Positions 10,997 through 24,310 are shown, numbered from the stretch's first letter. The stretch is DNA of 64,000 nucleotides from Liquidambar formosana (GCA_039720395.1 CM077832.1:30749316-30813315); one strand, 5' to 3'. Made by a program: numbers and translations. The notes: a model not told the origin generated them from the sequence alone.

Positions 10997-13650
10997 AATA
11001 AAAAAATTTGTCAAAATTGATTCACGGATTAAAATTGATGTAATAGTCCATTCAAATAAGAAAACATCAAACTTTGATTGGACATGAACCATTTAACCAT
11101 GTGACCTTTCACAATAACATTTTGTAAATAAAAATTAGGACCCTTATAGGATATTCTATCCAATAATGACCCATAGTTCAGGTGTTTTGAGATTAATACA
11201 ATACCTTCTAAGACGAGAGAGGAGTGGTTAATACCTGTCATAATATTCGTACTTCAAATTATATTTAAAATACAATAATGGCAGTCATTATCATGGTCTT
11301 CCCTTTATGGACCCTAAGGATGAGAACAGTGTAGAAACCCTTTACACGAGCCTAAATCATGCACAAGGTGGTCCCCGCCTGATTTTGAATGATTAATCAC
11401 AACCCTATACACACGTTCTAATGATTAAGATTCAACTGATTAGGTGGGGGCTCTAAGTAAAACTCACCAATTTTGGGGTCCTACTTTTTTGCCATTTGTA
11501 GGTACCCTTCATGAGAAGCCCTTTTTACCACTTTCTAAGGGTTTTATTTTTTTTCTTTTTTCTGCCATCTATGAGTTTTCCCTGTTTGATTTGCATAGTT
11601 TATATGAAGAATTTTCAAACGCTCTCCATGAGCTGTCCGAAGGATTACTTTGAAATTTCAATCACTGAATATCATCAAATCATGATAGATTATCATATTC
11701 AAAGTACGATGCCCATCCACAATATTCTCTTTTTTTGCTGTGATCTATTATAAGTACAAATTCGATGGAAGCATCAAATTTTTTTTATTATAAATAGTGG
11801 ATTATATACATGCGAGCAACTATAAAACATTCGATGCCCATCTGCCGGTGACAATGTTAATATATATATGTATGTATATATATATCTATATATAATTTTC
11901 ATATTAGTTTGCGAGTCAACTCCGATAGTTGGCAATGTTTTGTTTAGATCATTTATTATATATATATATATATATAGTCAGGTAAAAATACAAACACCCA
12001 TATATATATATATAGTCAGGTAAAAATACAAACACCCATCTACATTGAGAGCTGTATCTTATGCATTAGTGAGTTTTGATATATACTATATGAGATACAA
12101 CTCCCAACTGGACCGACATCTTAAACGTTTTCAAATCTTGTGTTTTATGTTTTAAGTTTTATTAAAGGAGCAAAAAGGAGAATACAGAAAAACATAAATA
12201 GAGCGAAAATCTGATCTTAGTGACCTATATGACAAAGAAAAATACCTCTAAAAAAACCCATGATGAGTTCAAAGTCCTTAGGTGCAACCTCTTTATAGGC
12301 AATCATGTTAACCTTGTGCTCCATCTCTCTCTCAAAAAAAAAAAAAAAAAGAAAAAAGAAAAAAAACGCAGGAGCCTTGCAACATTAATTGAGCATTTTC
12401 TTATCAATCCTACTGTTGCTCTTTCTTTGAATCCAAATGGAGCCAAATGACCTTCAATTTTCTTTAAATTAATGAGTCGTGTTTGAATTGCATATATCAT
12501 TTGATTTAACTAGAGTGGATCACAGGCTCCACAATATAATTAAGAATTTGAACTATTTGTGCCACTTGGAATGGAACGGATCAAGTTGAATCTTTCTTTT
12601 TCTTCTGGGTATAGACTATAAGTCACATTACTTTTAGGTGTGAACATACAATTTTGATAAATAAATATTAAAAAAAAAAAAATGAAAAGATAGAACATAC
12701 AATTGAAAAGAAAAAATTTGAACAAGCATGTGATCAATTGGGAAAATATGAAAGACTCCAACTAGAATGACCCTTCATCGTTTCGGAGAGTCGGAGCTTT
12801 CAATTTAAAATTTCCATAGTAAATCTTGAGATATTTTGGAGGAAAGAAAAGTAAAAGAGGGAGGGAGCTATGAATTGGATGGTCACGATTGGAGTAGGAC
12901 CCATTTCCTTACGGGGACAGTTGAGGACCACAATTTGCCATCCAATTGTGTTGAATAAAAGGAGATAGATTACATTTGCTTTTTGGGTAAATGTGAAATG
13001 ACATCCAAATTAAAATTTAGATTACGTAAACCAATTCTATACTCAAATCAAATAGGTTAATGGAATCACTGCTCTATGATTAAAGGTCAACCAAATTCTA
13101 TATCAATATTTTTTTGCACCCCCCCAATTTCATCTACAGAGACAGCCAAATGTATATCGTAATCTAAGTTTGTTAGGTCTTGGACTTTGGCTAAAAAGCT
13201 AATAGTCTTTCATGCCTTGTTTGCTTACCAATAGAACGTAGGGATGGGATTGACAGCTTGAATATGCTCTATCCATGTGGAATGGTAAAAGGGTGAGTTG
13301 TTTTCTCTGTGGGTTTGAAACCCACAATCCTGGTAGGCGCGATTAATTTTATCTTAGTAATCATACAAAATGATTGAATACGAGTTTCTCACCTAATACC
13401 CAAGAAAAAAACATATGAAATTAAAACTCTAAAATTTTTCTAATGACCTCGCATGTATACCCCTGCAGGCAAAAGTAAAATAAAATAGCCGAAAATTTAC
13501 TTTCATTTGAATTCTTGGGATGTCATTTTGCAAGAATTAGGCCATGCACGTTGTGATGCACCTTATTTTATATGAGATAAACTCTGTTTTCCATCGAAAC
13601 AAAGAAAGTCCAAATCATGGAAAATTCTAGCATATTCTCCTCCCCCATGT
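10997..13650. other. Intergenic, no gene seen
   Basis: This is AT-rich DNA with A and T runs (12333, 12668), a TA-rich patch near 11865-11895 and the small tandem duplication at 11957-12038. I see no exon with a believable frame. Confidence 0.5.
11957..12038. repeat. Tandem duplication, two units of about 40 bp
   Basis: A (TA)n run followed by GTCAGGTAAAAATACAAAC and ACCCA occurs twice back to back. The TA run is longer in the first unit. Confidence 0.95.
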
Positions 13651-14416
13651 TATTCATCTTAACTTATTCCCAAAGTTACCCCCATCCCTTTTGATTTGGT
13701 CCATGTTTTCGCCAATATGAAAACCCCTTAAGGTTTGAACCCTCCCCAAGATCTATCATGCCGATTGATTTAGGGAAGGCAAGGAGTTTATTTTGTACTT
13801 TATAACCGTGGAATGCATGCAAGGGGTGATAAGGTAATTGCAATAAAAAATGCCAGCCAAAGCCCATGTGGGAAAGCAAGAACACCCAGAAGGCAAAAGG
13901 TAGGCTACGTGGGCCTTACAACTATATTTAGCTTCACAGACCAACACCCACTTGTTATCCCCATTGTCTCCATCTGCACCTGTTGCTGCCTCTCAATGAC
14001 TCATTCATTTTTTTATTCCATTTTCACCCCTTTACATTGCCCAATTTTCAAACCCACTTGCCTTGACCAACTGTCAAAAACAATGACTGGGCCGAACAGC
14101 AGCATAGTCAAATTAGGGAGGAAAACAAAAATTGACAGTGGACCAATCAAATTCTGCCACCTCATATAGAGGAGAGGGGTTTTGAGCCCATCTGATTAGG
14201 GGGTCCCCATTTTATTTCCTTTTTAAAAAGAAACCCTAATTCACCTTGCTGTTTACTTAACCCAAAAACAATGGTAGTGGTAGAATTGAGCAGCTGAGCC
14301 CCATCTGAGAAAAAACCTACCAAAATTTTACCCTTACCCATCTTCCCAAAAACCCTAGAAATTCACCCATCTTCCCTTTTTGAATTCTCAGCTGTAATTT
14401 ATTTTCCGGGTAAGTG
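13651..14416 (+). promoter_or_regulatory. Upstream region and 5' leader of the trihelix gene
   Basis: This region has no gene of its own. The open frames on the minus strand at 14317-14685 are shadows of the first exon. The leader close to the ATG is rich in AAACCC and CCCTA-like stretches, common in plant 5' leaders. No TATA box can be chosen with confidence. Confidence 0.4.
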
Positions 14417-16394
14417 ATGCTGGGAATTTCAACTTTCCCGGAAAATTCCGGGGATGCCACCGGGAGGAGGGAAAACGAGGAGAGTGGCGGGGGGTCGGTT
14501 TCCGGGGTGTTTGGAGAAGAAGAAAGGGTGAGAAGCGAAGAGGGTGACCGGAATTCGGGTGGAAACCGGTGGCCACGGGAAGAAACTTTAGCTTTGTTGA
14601 AGATAAGGTCTGAAATGGACGTTGCATTTCGGGACTCGGGCCTCAAAGCTCCACTTTGGGAAGACGTTTCCAGGTCAGTTTTCAATTCACTTTCTGGGTT
14701 TATCTCTTGTTTTTAATTTTGTGATTTTGTGGTTGGCGAAAGAGAAAAGTAGAGTGAAAATTCAGCAAAGTTTCCGAGAAATTTTGTTCGAAATCCTGGG
14801 TTTTGTTCTCCATTCTGAATACCTAGCTACCTCCACGATCAATTTTCCCAGCAAAAAAACACTTTTATTTTTTCAAACAATTTATGTGATTTTATCTGAT
14901 TTTCTCACTTAAAAAACTGAAGTTTCAAGTGGGATTATTAATATTTATTCTCTCTCCTTTAATTCGATTTCTTCTTCTCACATGAGATCTTAATCATGTA
15001 AATGTATTTATATTAATTAGAAAAAGTTATTACTTCTCTTAAATTTCGTTGATTGGTCATGATTTCATAGCCGAGAGAATGAAACAGCAAATGGAGTTTT
15101 TTGAACTGTTGTTCTCAGGAAACTAGCCGAGCTTGGATATCATCGAAGCGCCAAGAAATGCAAGGAGAAGTTCGAAAACATCTACAAATACCACAGAAGG
15201 ACCAAAGAAGGCCGATCCGGTCGACCCAACGGCAAGATGTATCGATTTTTCGAGCAATTAGAAGCTCTCGATTCCAATCCTTCGCTTCCGCCTCTTTCCC
15301 CAGACAAAATTCAACCTATTTCAATGGCAGCAGCAGCAACGACGGCAGCAACGACAAACACTACAAATGTTTGTGAAGAGACTGTCCCTTGTGTTAATAT
15401 TCAAAACCCGAGTACAGAAATCATCGACGCGTCCACTTCGACCACGTCGTCGTCGGGCAAAGAATCCAAAGGCACGCGCAAGAGGAAGAGGAGATTGTCG
15501 GATTTTTTCGAGAGGCTCATGAAGGATGTGATTGAGAAGCAAGAGAGCTTACAGAAGACGTTCATAGAGGCAATGGAGAAATACGAGCAAGATCGAATAG
15601 CGAGGGAGGAGGCGTGGAAGATGCAAGAAATGGCTAGAATCAAAAGAGAACACGACCTTCTGGTTCAAGAAAGATCGATTGCGGCCGCGAAGGACGCGGC
15701 GGTGATAGCCTTCTTGCAAAAGTTTTCGGAACAAGCGATTCCCAGCCCGGTGCAATTGTCGGAGAACTTAACTCCAGTGGAGAAGAGTAATACTATTGAC
15801 AAACAAGAAAACAGTACTGGTGAGATTAATTATACTCAAACCACAAGCTCTTCTTCTCGATGGCCGAAAGCCGAAGTGGAGGCTTTGATTAGGCTTAGGA
15901 CTAATTTTGATCAACAATATCAAGAGAATGGACCGAAAGGGCCTCTATGGGAGGAGATATCGTCGGCCATGAAGAAGATTGGTTACGATCGGAGCGCCAA
16001 GAGGTGTAAAGAGAAATGGGAGAACATAAACAAGTACTTCAAGAGGGTAAAGGAAAGCAATAAGAAAAGGCCTGAGGACTCGAAAACTTGTCCTTATTTT
16101 CACCAGCTTGATGCTCTCTACAAGGAGAAGAGCAAGAAGGTTGATAACTCAGAAAATTCTGGGTACAACTTCAAGCCTGAAGACCTCTTGATGCAAATGA
16201 TGGGTGGTGGTGGTCAAACGGGACAGGAACAACAAACGGAATCGGTGACGGAGGACGGCGGAGAAAGCGAGAATAATGTTGATCAGAATCAAGAAGAAAT
16301 TAATGGAGACGAAGATGATAATGAGGATGAGGATGAAAGAGATGATTATCGGATTGTCGCTAATGATCCCTCTTCAATGGCAATTATGGGGTGA
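14417..16394 (+). CDS. GT-2/DF1-like trihelix transcription factor
   Basis: Two exons, 14417-14673 and 15119-16394, join across a phase-2 GT-AG intron (CAG/GTCAGT donor, TTCTCAG acceptor) to give 510 aa. The splice restores the first trihelix domain exactly (WEDVS joined to RKLAELGYHRSAKKCKEKF). Trihelix 1 is at about 51-136 and trihelix 2 at about 333-422. Both carry the three spaced tryptophan or aromatic positions and the R-S-A-K-(K/R)-C-K-E-K motif of GT-2 proteins. Between them are a basic RKRKRR stretch (206-211), a likely nuclear signal, and a long charged coiled coil (about 213-292). The tail is very acidic (EDDNEDEDERDD). This two-domain layout is that of nuclear GT-2, DF1 and GTL1 factors, which bind GT elements. 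ATG 14417 is used because it is the first in frame and gives the usual MLGIS start. Confidence 0.96.
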
Positions 16395-16775
16395 GGAGAC
16401 ATGATGCCGAAGCCCTCTATCATAGCTCAAGTGGGTGTGTGCTTGATTTTGAGAAGTGGGTCAGAGTCAGTGCATAGGCTGTCCCTTGGATAAGTGGGTC
16501 AGATTCCGGTTGTTGAGAACTTCATTTTGATAATCCCATGGGAAGTGGCATCATTTATCTAGCTATATATATTTATATATATATTTATTCATCCTTGTTT
16601 GAGTGAATAAGAGAGAGAGAGAGACAGAAAGAGCGAGACAGAGAGAGAGAGGGAGGGAGAGGGAATAGAAAAGGAGGCTGGTGTGTGTAATATAATATAT
16701 ACATCTTTTTCTTTTGACAGTTCACACCCCCATGTGTGCAAAAGTAGGAAATGGTTGGTTGTGTTTGTTTGTATC

Positions 16776-16781
16776 AATAAA
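16776..16781 (+). terminator. Likely polyadenylation signal of the trihelix gene
   Basis: A canonical AATAAA lies about 380 bp after the stop codon, past a 3' region that holds a TA-rich patch (16565-16587) and a (GA)n tract (16611-16662). Confidence 0.5.
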
Positions 16782-16799
16782 GACTAGCATCAGCAGTAA

Positions 16800-19700
16800 T
16801 GATACAATGAAAGGGGTGCGTTTTCTTAGAATAGTGAGTAGTGGCTTTCTATTCTGTTCTCTATGCAATTATAAGAATTGATTAATTTTACCCCTTTTTT
16901 TTTTGGTCTCTATTTTATTTTTATTTTCATTTTTTTTTGGGGGATGGGGGGAGATGGGTTTATTTACCATTTTTATTTTTGGGTTGTTTATTGCCTTGTT
17001 TTTATTTTTTATTTCTTATTTTTTTGGTCACAGTCTTGTACCCTACCTATAGGTCCTGAATCCCGACAACTCCTATCTTTTTCTTTTTTCTTTAAGAGAG
17101 AATTTATGATAGGATGATGCTTTATCAAAATTAATGGCCATTACTATTTTATTTATATACAAAATAGTGGATCTAAGTAATAATTTGGACATTTTAATAG
17201 ATTGAGACTATCTAATATAAGTGGTAACAAAGAAATAAGAAATTGAGTTAAAAAGTTCTCATGTAAAACGGAGGCTTTTTTTTTTTTTTTTTTTTTTTGT
17301 CGCTCAAACAATTATTTTGCCTAATCAAATAAAGGGAACGATCTATGACATTTTATGTCATTGATCCTTGTGAAAAGAAATCTATATAGTTTTAATTGGT
17401 CGATCATATTCATATCAATGGTATGTTTTGATCAATATAATTATAAAAATGTAACCACTAACTAACAGTAAGGGATACAATTTTAATATTGGTTTTGGAG
17501 TTCAAATCCCAATCCTCATCTTACGAGAGGGTGAGAGATATGGTCAAGAATCACGATAATAAGGCCAGTGATTATTGCCTTATTGTCGACAAGGTCATTA
17601 TTCGAAACATAGATTCTTTTGCATCTTTAATCATGCCTTTTTCTAAACCTCATTTATATAATTGGGACCATATTATTAAAAGAAATATTATGACCCATCA
17701 TGCAGTTTGTCCTATTTAATACATTGTATTTTCTTCCAATCAACTTAATTGAATGATCTTAGTTATTTGATTTTATTTACATTTGTTTGAACAGTGAAAG
17801 ATTTAAAAAAACAAAACAAAAAACAGTACGTTTCAATCAAATGGAAAAAAATAAATAAATAAATGGCAAAAACCATTTTAATAACCATTTTAATAATTGA
17901 CATTTTCAATTGGCAAAGGCAAGGAGGAAGGGTAAGGGTAAATTCTATCAATTGGCAAGCAAAAAAATAAAAAATTGACATTTTCAAGACTAGACTCACT
18001 TAGTGAGGTCAATTGTTTGGTGGATTTCATGAAATTTTTATGATTCTTGGCCTAATATCTTAGAGAAGGTATAAAAGAGGGTATGGATGAGGTGGTAAGG
18101 GCTCAAAAAAGGATTTTTTTTTTTTTTTTTTTTTTTGGGAGATCTAAGGTGGCCCTTGCTATGTATGTATGTGAACGAATTTGTTTAAGTTTTAATAATT
18201 TATTGAGGAGTAGGGTTTCACAAAATTCTCATTGGTATGTTACTTCTCTTTGAAGCCTAGAGACACCAAACATTCTTTAGAGCAATGAATCAATGAAATA
18301 ACTTAAAAAAATTTTAATGGTGGGATCATCCAATCTCAAGTGGGACTTTAGTTTGCAGCTTCCTTTTCATTTTAGATAGATTACATTCCCCTTCTATGAG
18401 TTTTGGTGAATCTATATATATATATATATTTTCCTTTATTTTTGAAAAGTACACTCCACTCCTTGATTTCTTGCATATAGTTACAGAGGCATGCCCTCCA
18501 TCTCTTCCAATGACAGAAATGCTTGATATCACCCTAAATTCAATTAAAATAGCATTATTTTTTTCCCCCTTTTTTACCCCTATATGTTATGTTGACTTTT
18601 TTGGGTGACAATTGATAGATTTGCCCTTATCTATTTATAGACCTAGTTTTATCGCATTACACATGCACATATATAAATAGATTGTATGTTTCTATATTGA
18701 TACTTTGATAGTAGTGTAAATATAAAATCTCTACAATAATTATTGATATGATGTATTCAAGAATATATATGTTCAGAGAATGAAAAAGCAAATATATTCA
18801 TGTTTTATAAATTTATCTCACAGACAAATATTATTAGTCTCATAACAAAACTACAGTCTTATAATCTTTGAAGAAGCATCTAATTCTTTTATAAATCTTA
18901 TATGGAAGGTTAAGCTAGAGAGATCCTCAAAGTTTTTGCATCACCAGAAATAGTTTCTTTATACTTTTGTAATGAAATCCAAACATTTAATTATAGAATT
19001 ATATGATTAAAGATACAACTATTAGAAGGTGAGAGAATCCATTAAAAAGATGATTGAACTAGTAAGTCCAATAGGAAATTGCAGTCCTGATCTTATAAGG
19101 ATCACTTATGTAAGTTACATGAAACTTTTAATTTATATCAACTTTTTATTTTTGATTCAACAGCTAAAATGTAATTGAACTTAAAAACTATATTCAACAT
19201 TTTGATTGTTTAATAAAAACTGTATTGATTAATCTTTTTAAGGTTATTCTAGTCATTTGCAATTTTAAAGGGTAATATTGTCCTTTGACATTATAGGGAT
19301 ATTATGGAATTGGTTGTGCTATTCACTTAAATGAAAAATTTTGGTTTCTATGGAAAATATAAAAAGGGCGTGCTATATGAAGCACCCTTTGTCCAACACC
19401 CCTATGGAGCTTCAATCGACATCAGCAACAAAGAGATATGTTAAATAAATTGAGAGAATTTTAATTCATACACTTAGTGCCATATAAAGTACTATATTTC
19501 GGTATTGCACATAAGGTACTGTACATAACATTTCTCAGTGTGAATTGGTAATGAGATCAGCCCTGTTGATTCGACCCACACTTGAAAATTGCAGAAGAAA
19601 AAATTAGGAAGTAATTAATGAAGTTGATGATTGTCTTAGACTCTTGGTTTTTGATTTGTACTCTTTTAATTTGTTCAATCAAGCTAGAAGATTGAAATTT

Positions 19701-20001
19701 GAAAACTTCCACATAAGAAATGAGGTCTTTATTTAATTTCAAAAGGAATTCTAGAATGTTTTGGTTGGCCCACAAAATTGAGTGGCGTCTATCAGTCCAT
19801 GGGTAGATCATGCGCACAGTATGAGACACAAACTTCTGTTTCCACTTCAAAAAAGGGCTTATTATCTTCTTGGTAAATCACTATCAGGTGGGTCTGATTC
19901 TATTATTATATTATTGTAAATTATTACTGTTTGGACTTTGGTTGGTTATCTTAGGCAGGCAGGACACTTTTAACCAAACAATTTTTTTTTTTTTTTTTTT
20001 T
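16800..20001. other. Intergenic, no gene seen
   Basis: This stretch is T-rich with long T runs at about 17279-17299, 18116-18136 and 19982-20001 and a short (AT)n at 18414-18429. Open frames here are short and low in complexity. The minus-strand frame at 19557-19850 has no recognisable domain. Confidence 0.5.
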
Positions 20002-20154
20002 GGGGGGAATTTTAGATTGGTCCACCTATGAGAGAATAATTACAGTTAATAGTTATTGTTTGTTAAGTGTGTAGTCATTTACTAGAAAGTTAGTTGCATT
20101 TTTCACTGATCTATAATTATTTTCCCATAGTCCCATCAATCCAAATCCCCCCCC
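20002..20154. repeat. G-capped fold-back element, older copy
   Basis: The left arm starts with a run of G followed by AATTTTAGATTGGTCC. The right arm ends CCAAAT followed by a run of C. The arms are inverted copies over about 45 bp with mismatches (shared core AATAATTAC). The sequence is related to the much cleaner element at 22887-23140. T-rich tracts flank it on both sides. Confidence 0.7.
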
Positions 20155-20586
20155 TTTTCTTTCTTTTTTTTTTTCCCTTAGAAAAACCCAACTGCTAGGG
20201 CACTACAAACCTTGTGGTACAAAGACTCAAGGTAAGGTATCATCTAGACAAAAGCTCAAAAATAATTATGTTTTTTCTCCTTCTCATTTGGAAGTTTAAG
20301 AGAAAAAATAAAGTGAATTTTCTCTCTAGTTTTTTAGATTTAGAAAGAAAAGGAAAAAAAATATTCATTTTACTAATAAGTATTATGAAAATTTCATTAA
20401 ATTAGTTTTCCTTCACCTTCGTTTCTTCTCAATCGACGAAGGAAAAGTGATAAAAGGTTTTGGCCGGATTCTTCCATTTTTCCTAGTTTTTTTTTTTTTT
20501 CCTTATAAAACTCCTAAATAAGAAAGAAAATTAATCCATTCCCTCCATTTCTTTTCTCTTACCTCTCCTTCTCTTCATCTAAATAC

Positions 20587-20675
20587 AGTGTGAGAATTAA
20601 ACCTCCAAATCCAGCACGTCTTATCGGTTAATTAGTATATGCTTTTACCATCTAACTATGAGATCCTTGGCATGG
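20587..20675 (-). repeat. tRNA-like (SINE-type) fragment
   Basis: On the minus strand a box A-like TAGTTAGATGGTAAAAGC is followed about 35 bp later by a box B-like GGAGGTTTAATTCTCAC. No cloverleaf is complete. It is most likely a decayed SINE head. Confidence 0.35.
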
Positions 20676-21399
20676 AAGTACCATGGCCAACTCATTCCAC
20701 TGCTCGTACTGGCAGCTTAATGATCGAGTGGGATGGGACTATGGGATCTTCATCCATGGGTTTCACATAAGTTTTATATCCACCCAAATAAAAAATGAAA
20801 ACTGAAAAAAGAAAAAAGAAAAGAAAGATGCCATACAAGTAGGGTGCTAATTGGGTAGGGTCCGGTGGTGCAAACTTGACCTCCGTCCGACGATTGGTGG
20901 GTGTAGCGACATCTTTTTGGATTAATTGGGTTACGTTCAAGTTTCGATTGTAACTTGCTTAATTAATGGTGCTCAGAAAGACTAGTTTTGCATGCAATTT
21001 TCTTGGAAGTTATTGTTCAGATGGCTCTGATTAAAGTACCTATCCTCATGCTCTGCATTCTTCTTGGTGGAAATTAAAAAGCTTTATCACATTGGGAGTA
21101 AGAGTGCTTCAAAGAAACATTTATCATCTTCCCAGGCAATATATTTTTGCCTTTATAATATAAAAACGCTTCTTGAGATAGGGCACTTATATATTCTAAG
21201 TTTTTTTCTCCATTTTTCTCTACCCTCATCATTACAGATTCCAATTAAAAATGAGAGCAAACATTTAGGAAAAGACTTCGGCCACGATTGGATTTCCTCC
21301 CGCAGAACCATTTTCGTTTTTATTTACAATTTTATGTGTGGATTCATTATCAGGAAGGCCATTATATATATAATATAAAAAAAAATGTTGTCTTTTTAA

Positions 21400-22310
21400 A
21401 GTAGTTGTATTTCGAGAAATCCCAAAATTAATCCACTATGAAGCAAGCCATAGTTAGCACATAATTAAATCCGCAACCTGATTTCCTTCACGAAATATAT
21501 GAGAAAATTGAACCTCTCCATATGTTGCAAGTAAAATTTGTAATTATTTCACCTAACATTGAGGGCCCATGGAGGAACATGCACAAAAAAGATCTGACAA
21601 ATACTTAAGAATAGAAGTGGAGTCACTTTCAACCCAAAGCTTGTGCCAACCATTAATCCAAGACAATTCAATACCAACCAAAAATTCATGAAGCTCAGCA
21701 AAAAAGGAAGTGCTTATCCCCAGATTACTGCAATAAACCCCCCTTTGTGAAGCCTCTGTGATTCGTAAAAATACCACCAAAAGGAATGAATAGAAGAATT
21801 GAGAGAAAATTTTAGCTGAACTTGAAAACCTTGAGATAACCATGACCACATATACCTATTGAGCAAATACGCACTCGATAAATATATGCATACCATCTTT
21901 TCAACAAGAGTTGCACAAACAACAAGAAGAAGGAAAAATGAAACCTCTAATATGCAGCTGATCATCTGTATAGTAGGGAGCCAAAGAAGCCTCCAAACCA
22001 AAGAAAAAAGCCTAGGAGGAATATAGTTTTTCCATAAAACAGCTGCCCAACCAGCATCACAGCATCAGGCTTCTTAGGTTTGCAAAATGCATAGACATCT
22101 ACAGAAGAACTATGGGGCCAGATAACAAAATTAGGAGTGTCAATAACTGGAAAAGTGACTTGGAAAATATCTGCAGCAATATCTAGCAAAGCATCAGCAA
22201 ATGAGTTTGGGATAACCTAAGTCTTATTTTGGATAAAAGTGGCTACAAGACATCTCAACTCAGAAGCAGTGGTCGAGCTTATATTCAAATGATATACTGA
22301 ACAGGATCAA
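21400..22310 (-). mobile_element. LINE fragment with zf-RVT and RNase H domains
   Basis: On the minus strand, from high to low coordinates, a pre-zinc-binding block reads IDTPNFVIWPHSSSVDVYAF, followed by decayed zf-RVT. An RNase H region comes next: STSFFAELHEFLVGIELSWI, then KLWVESDS, then SYISREGNQVAD near 21490. These are the RVT_3 type RNase H landmarks found at the end of plant L1-like ORF2 proteins. Stops and frameshifts make it inactive. It is a different LINE lineage from the RNase H-less copies in the DnaJ gene introns. Confidence 0.85.
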
Positions 22311-22886
22311 ATGATAATTTGGAAAATATGGATTCCCAGTAAAACAAGTTTTAATTTGTATCACAAGAGCCAAAAAAAGAAGACACATGCAATATATATC
22401 TAGTAGCTTTCTTTATAGTGCAAATTTAAGCATCCAAACATGGGCCGTTTTAACTTTGGGACTTTAGGCCATAGTACTATGTTATAAGAGATTTTTGCAA
22501 TAGCCCTATAAACAAATTTTTAAATCCTATGGCCCCTTTTGACACACAAATGATGGAATTACTCCTATTGGAGTGATTTCGAGTTTTAGCCACAATTACC
22601 CAACTTAGTGAGTCAACCCAATTTGCACCACCTCCAACCTTTGTCGGCCACTCCCAAGCCTTCGTCAAAAACCACATTCCACTTCAACATCCTCTCCGAG
22701 CCTAAAATAATAATAATAATAATAATAATAAAGAAAAAAAAATCATTTTTATATAGAGAAGAGTAACATGTTACTATTTAACAGTATATAACAAAACAGT
22801 ATATGATACTGTTTGATAATATAATTTGCAAAATTATCGTTTTAGCAGCAAAATAGTAACATGGAACTATTTCTTTTTTTTCTTTT

Positions 22887-23111
22887 GGGGGGGGGGGGGG
22901 GGGGGATTTTACATTGGTCTATTTGCGGGAAAATAATTACAGTTAATAATCATTGTTAGTTAACTATGTTAGTAGTCATTTACAGTTAATTCAATGCTAT
23001 TAGTAGTCATTTGCTACTAATTTCCTTGTAAATGACTACTAACATACTTAACTAACAATGATTATTAACTGTAATTATTTTCCCGCAAATAGACCAATGT
23101 AAAATCCCCGC

Positions 23112-23140
<29 letters not shown>
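22887..23140. repeat. G-capped fold-back (MULE-like MITE), near-perfect 79-bp arms
   Basis: The left arm 22906-22984 and right arm 23027-23105 are inverted copies with only about one mismatch. They are capped outside by 19 G (22887-22905) and 30 C (23111-23140). The 42-bp loop contains its own small palindrome (ATTAGTAG...CTACTAAT). Both flanks are T-rich on the same strand, as a duplicated T-rich target would be, but the target duplication cannot be proved. The stem could give double-stranded RNA if transcribed. Confidence 0.9.
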
Positions 23141-23143
<3 letters not shown>

Positions 23144-23150
23144 CCCTCCC

Positions 23151-24132
23151 TTCTTTTTTCTTCAAAATTACCTAATTATAGTGGATATCATTTTGAATAT
23201 TACAACGAGTAGATTCCAAAAAACCAAGTTTTATCAAAAAGATTTTGTATCTTGCAAGTTATAGACCACGATATTTGGTCAACATTGGGAAAATTTAGAA
23301 AGAAGTAAAAAATTCTGGTTTTTAAATTAATGCGGCTAAAAATTGTAAAAAAAAAAGAGAAAAAAGGTATTCCCTTTTCCTTTTTTTTGGATAAAAGCAA
23401 CTCAAGCTTGACTTATTAGTAAACCCTCTTATTTTCCATTTTTTTCCCCTTACTCTGCCCTTTTATTTTGCTGTTAATGGGGAAAAGACCAGAAAAAAAA
23501 AGACAACCCCCCACATGATTAAACTCTGATTACTATGATTTAGAGTTCAGGTAATTAATCACGTGCGCGCGACTATTTTTACTGATTATTTTTACTGCGA
23601 GGGTAATAATAACCCAATCAATACAATTCTACCTTCAAGGAACAATTAGAAGATGGAACCTAATTTTTCCAAGATTGCGTCCATTTAAACATTGCAGTGT
23701 ATTTTTATTGTTAATTAAATATATAGACTGAAAGTGAACTATGAAAGAGAGTTATGGGGGACAAGAAGCAAAGACTCCAAACAATAAAAATGAGATCTCG
23801 ACTTTGCTTCGCGCTTATGTGTATTAGTTCTAAGGGAACTAAATCAGAAGAATTACAGCCTAAAACCACAGGGAATTGCCACCCAAATCAAGTCATTAGC
23901 AATGTTGATTCAAGCCCTATGGCATGATTAATCTAAAATCCATGAGTCTTAAAGAAGCATAAAAGCTCTACGTATTACGCTAACCCATATGTACCTAATT
24001 TACATTCTCATAAGTATGTAATAACGTGCAATATGCACATCTACATGTAATCAGGAAGATTAGTCAGATGCAAAGCATCTGAAACCTCCTGATAAAAAAT
24101 AAAATAAACAAAAGTAAAAAAAGTAAAAGTTC
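23151..24132. other. Intergenic, no gene seen
   Basis: AT-rich DNA with scattered short frames. I see nothing that looks like an exon or a domain. Confidence 0.5.
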
Positions 24133-24310
24133 TTAGGAGTTAGCCTAGTGGAAGTCGAGTCTCGAAAAACGTCTCAGGAAATATAAGTTGAGTGTTCGAA
24201 ATTCCACAAAAGCGTTGATCTCCTTTTGGGCGAATCAAATGGCCATATAAATTACCTTACGCGTGGGATGAGTATGTGGACTTAATTAAAACCGGACCAC
24301 TTTAAAAGTA
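24133..24310 (+). repeat. tRNA-derived SINE
   Basis: A box A-like GTTAGCCTAGTGG (24139-24151) and a box B-like GAGTGTTCGAAATTCC (24190-24205) are spaced as in RNA polymerase III promoters of plant SINEs. The body runs into a CTTAATTAAAACCGGACCAC segment that is repeated in the next element. Confidence 0.6.

Noticed and set aside
14317..14685. Minus-strand frames over the trihelix first exon
   Set aside because: They are shadows of the plus-strand exon, which has strong domain and splice support.
17460..17560. GGAGTTCAAATCCCAATC as a tRNA box B
   Set aside because: There is no matching box A at the right distance and no tail, so it is not called as a SINE or a tRNA gene.
19557..19850. Minus-strand frame of 97 codons
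   Set aside because: It has no recognisable domain, no splice partner and lies in AT-rich intergenic DNA.
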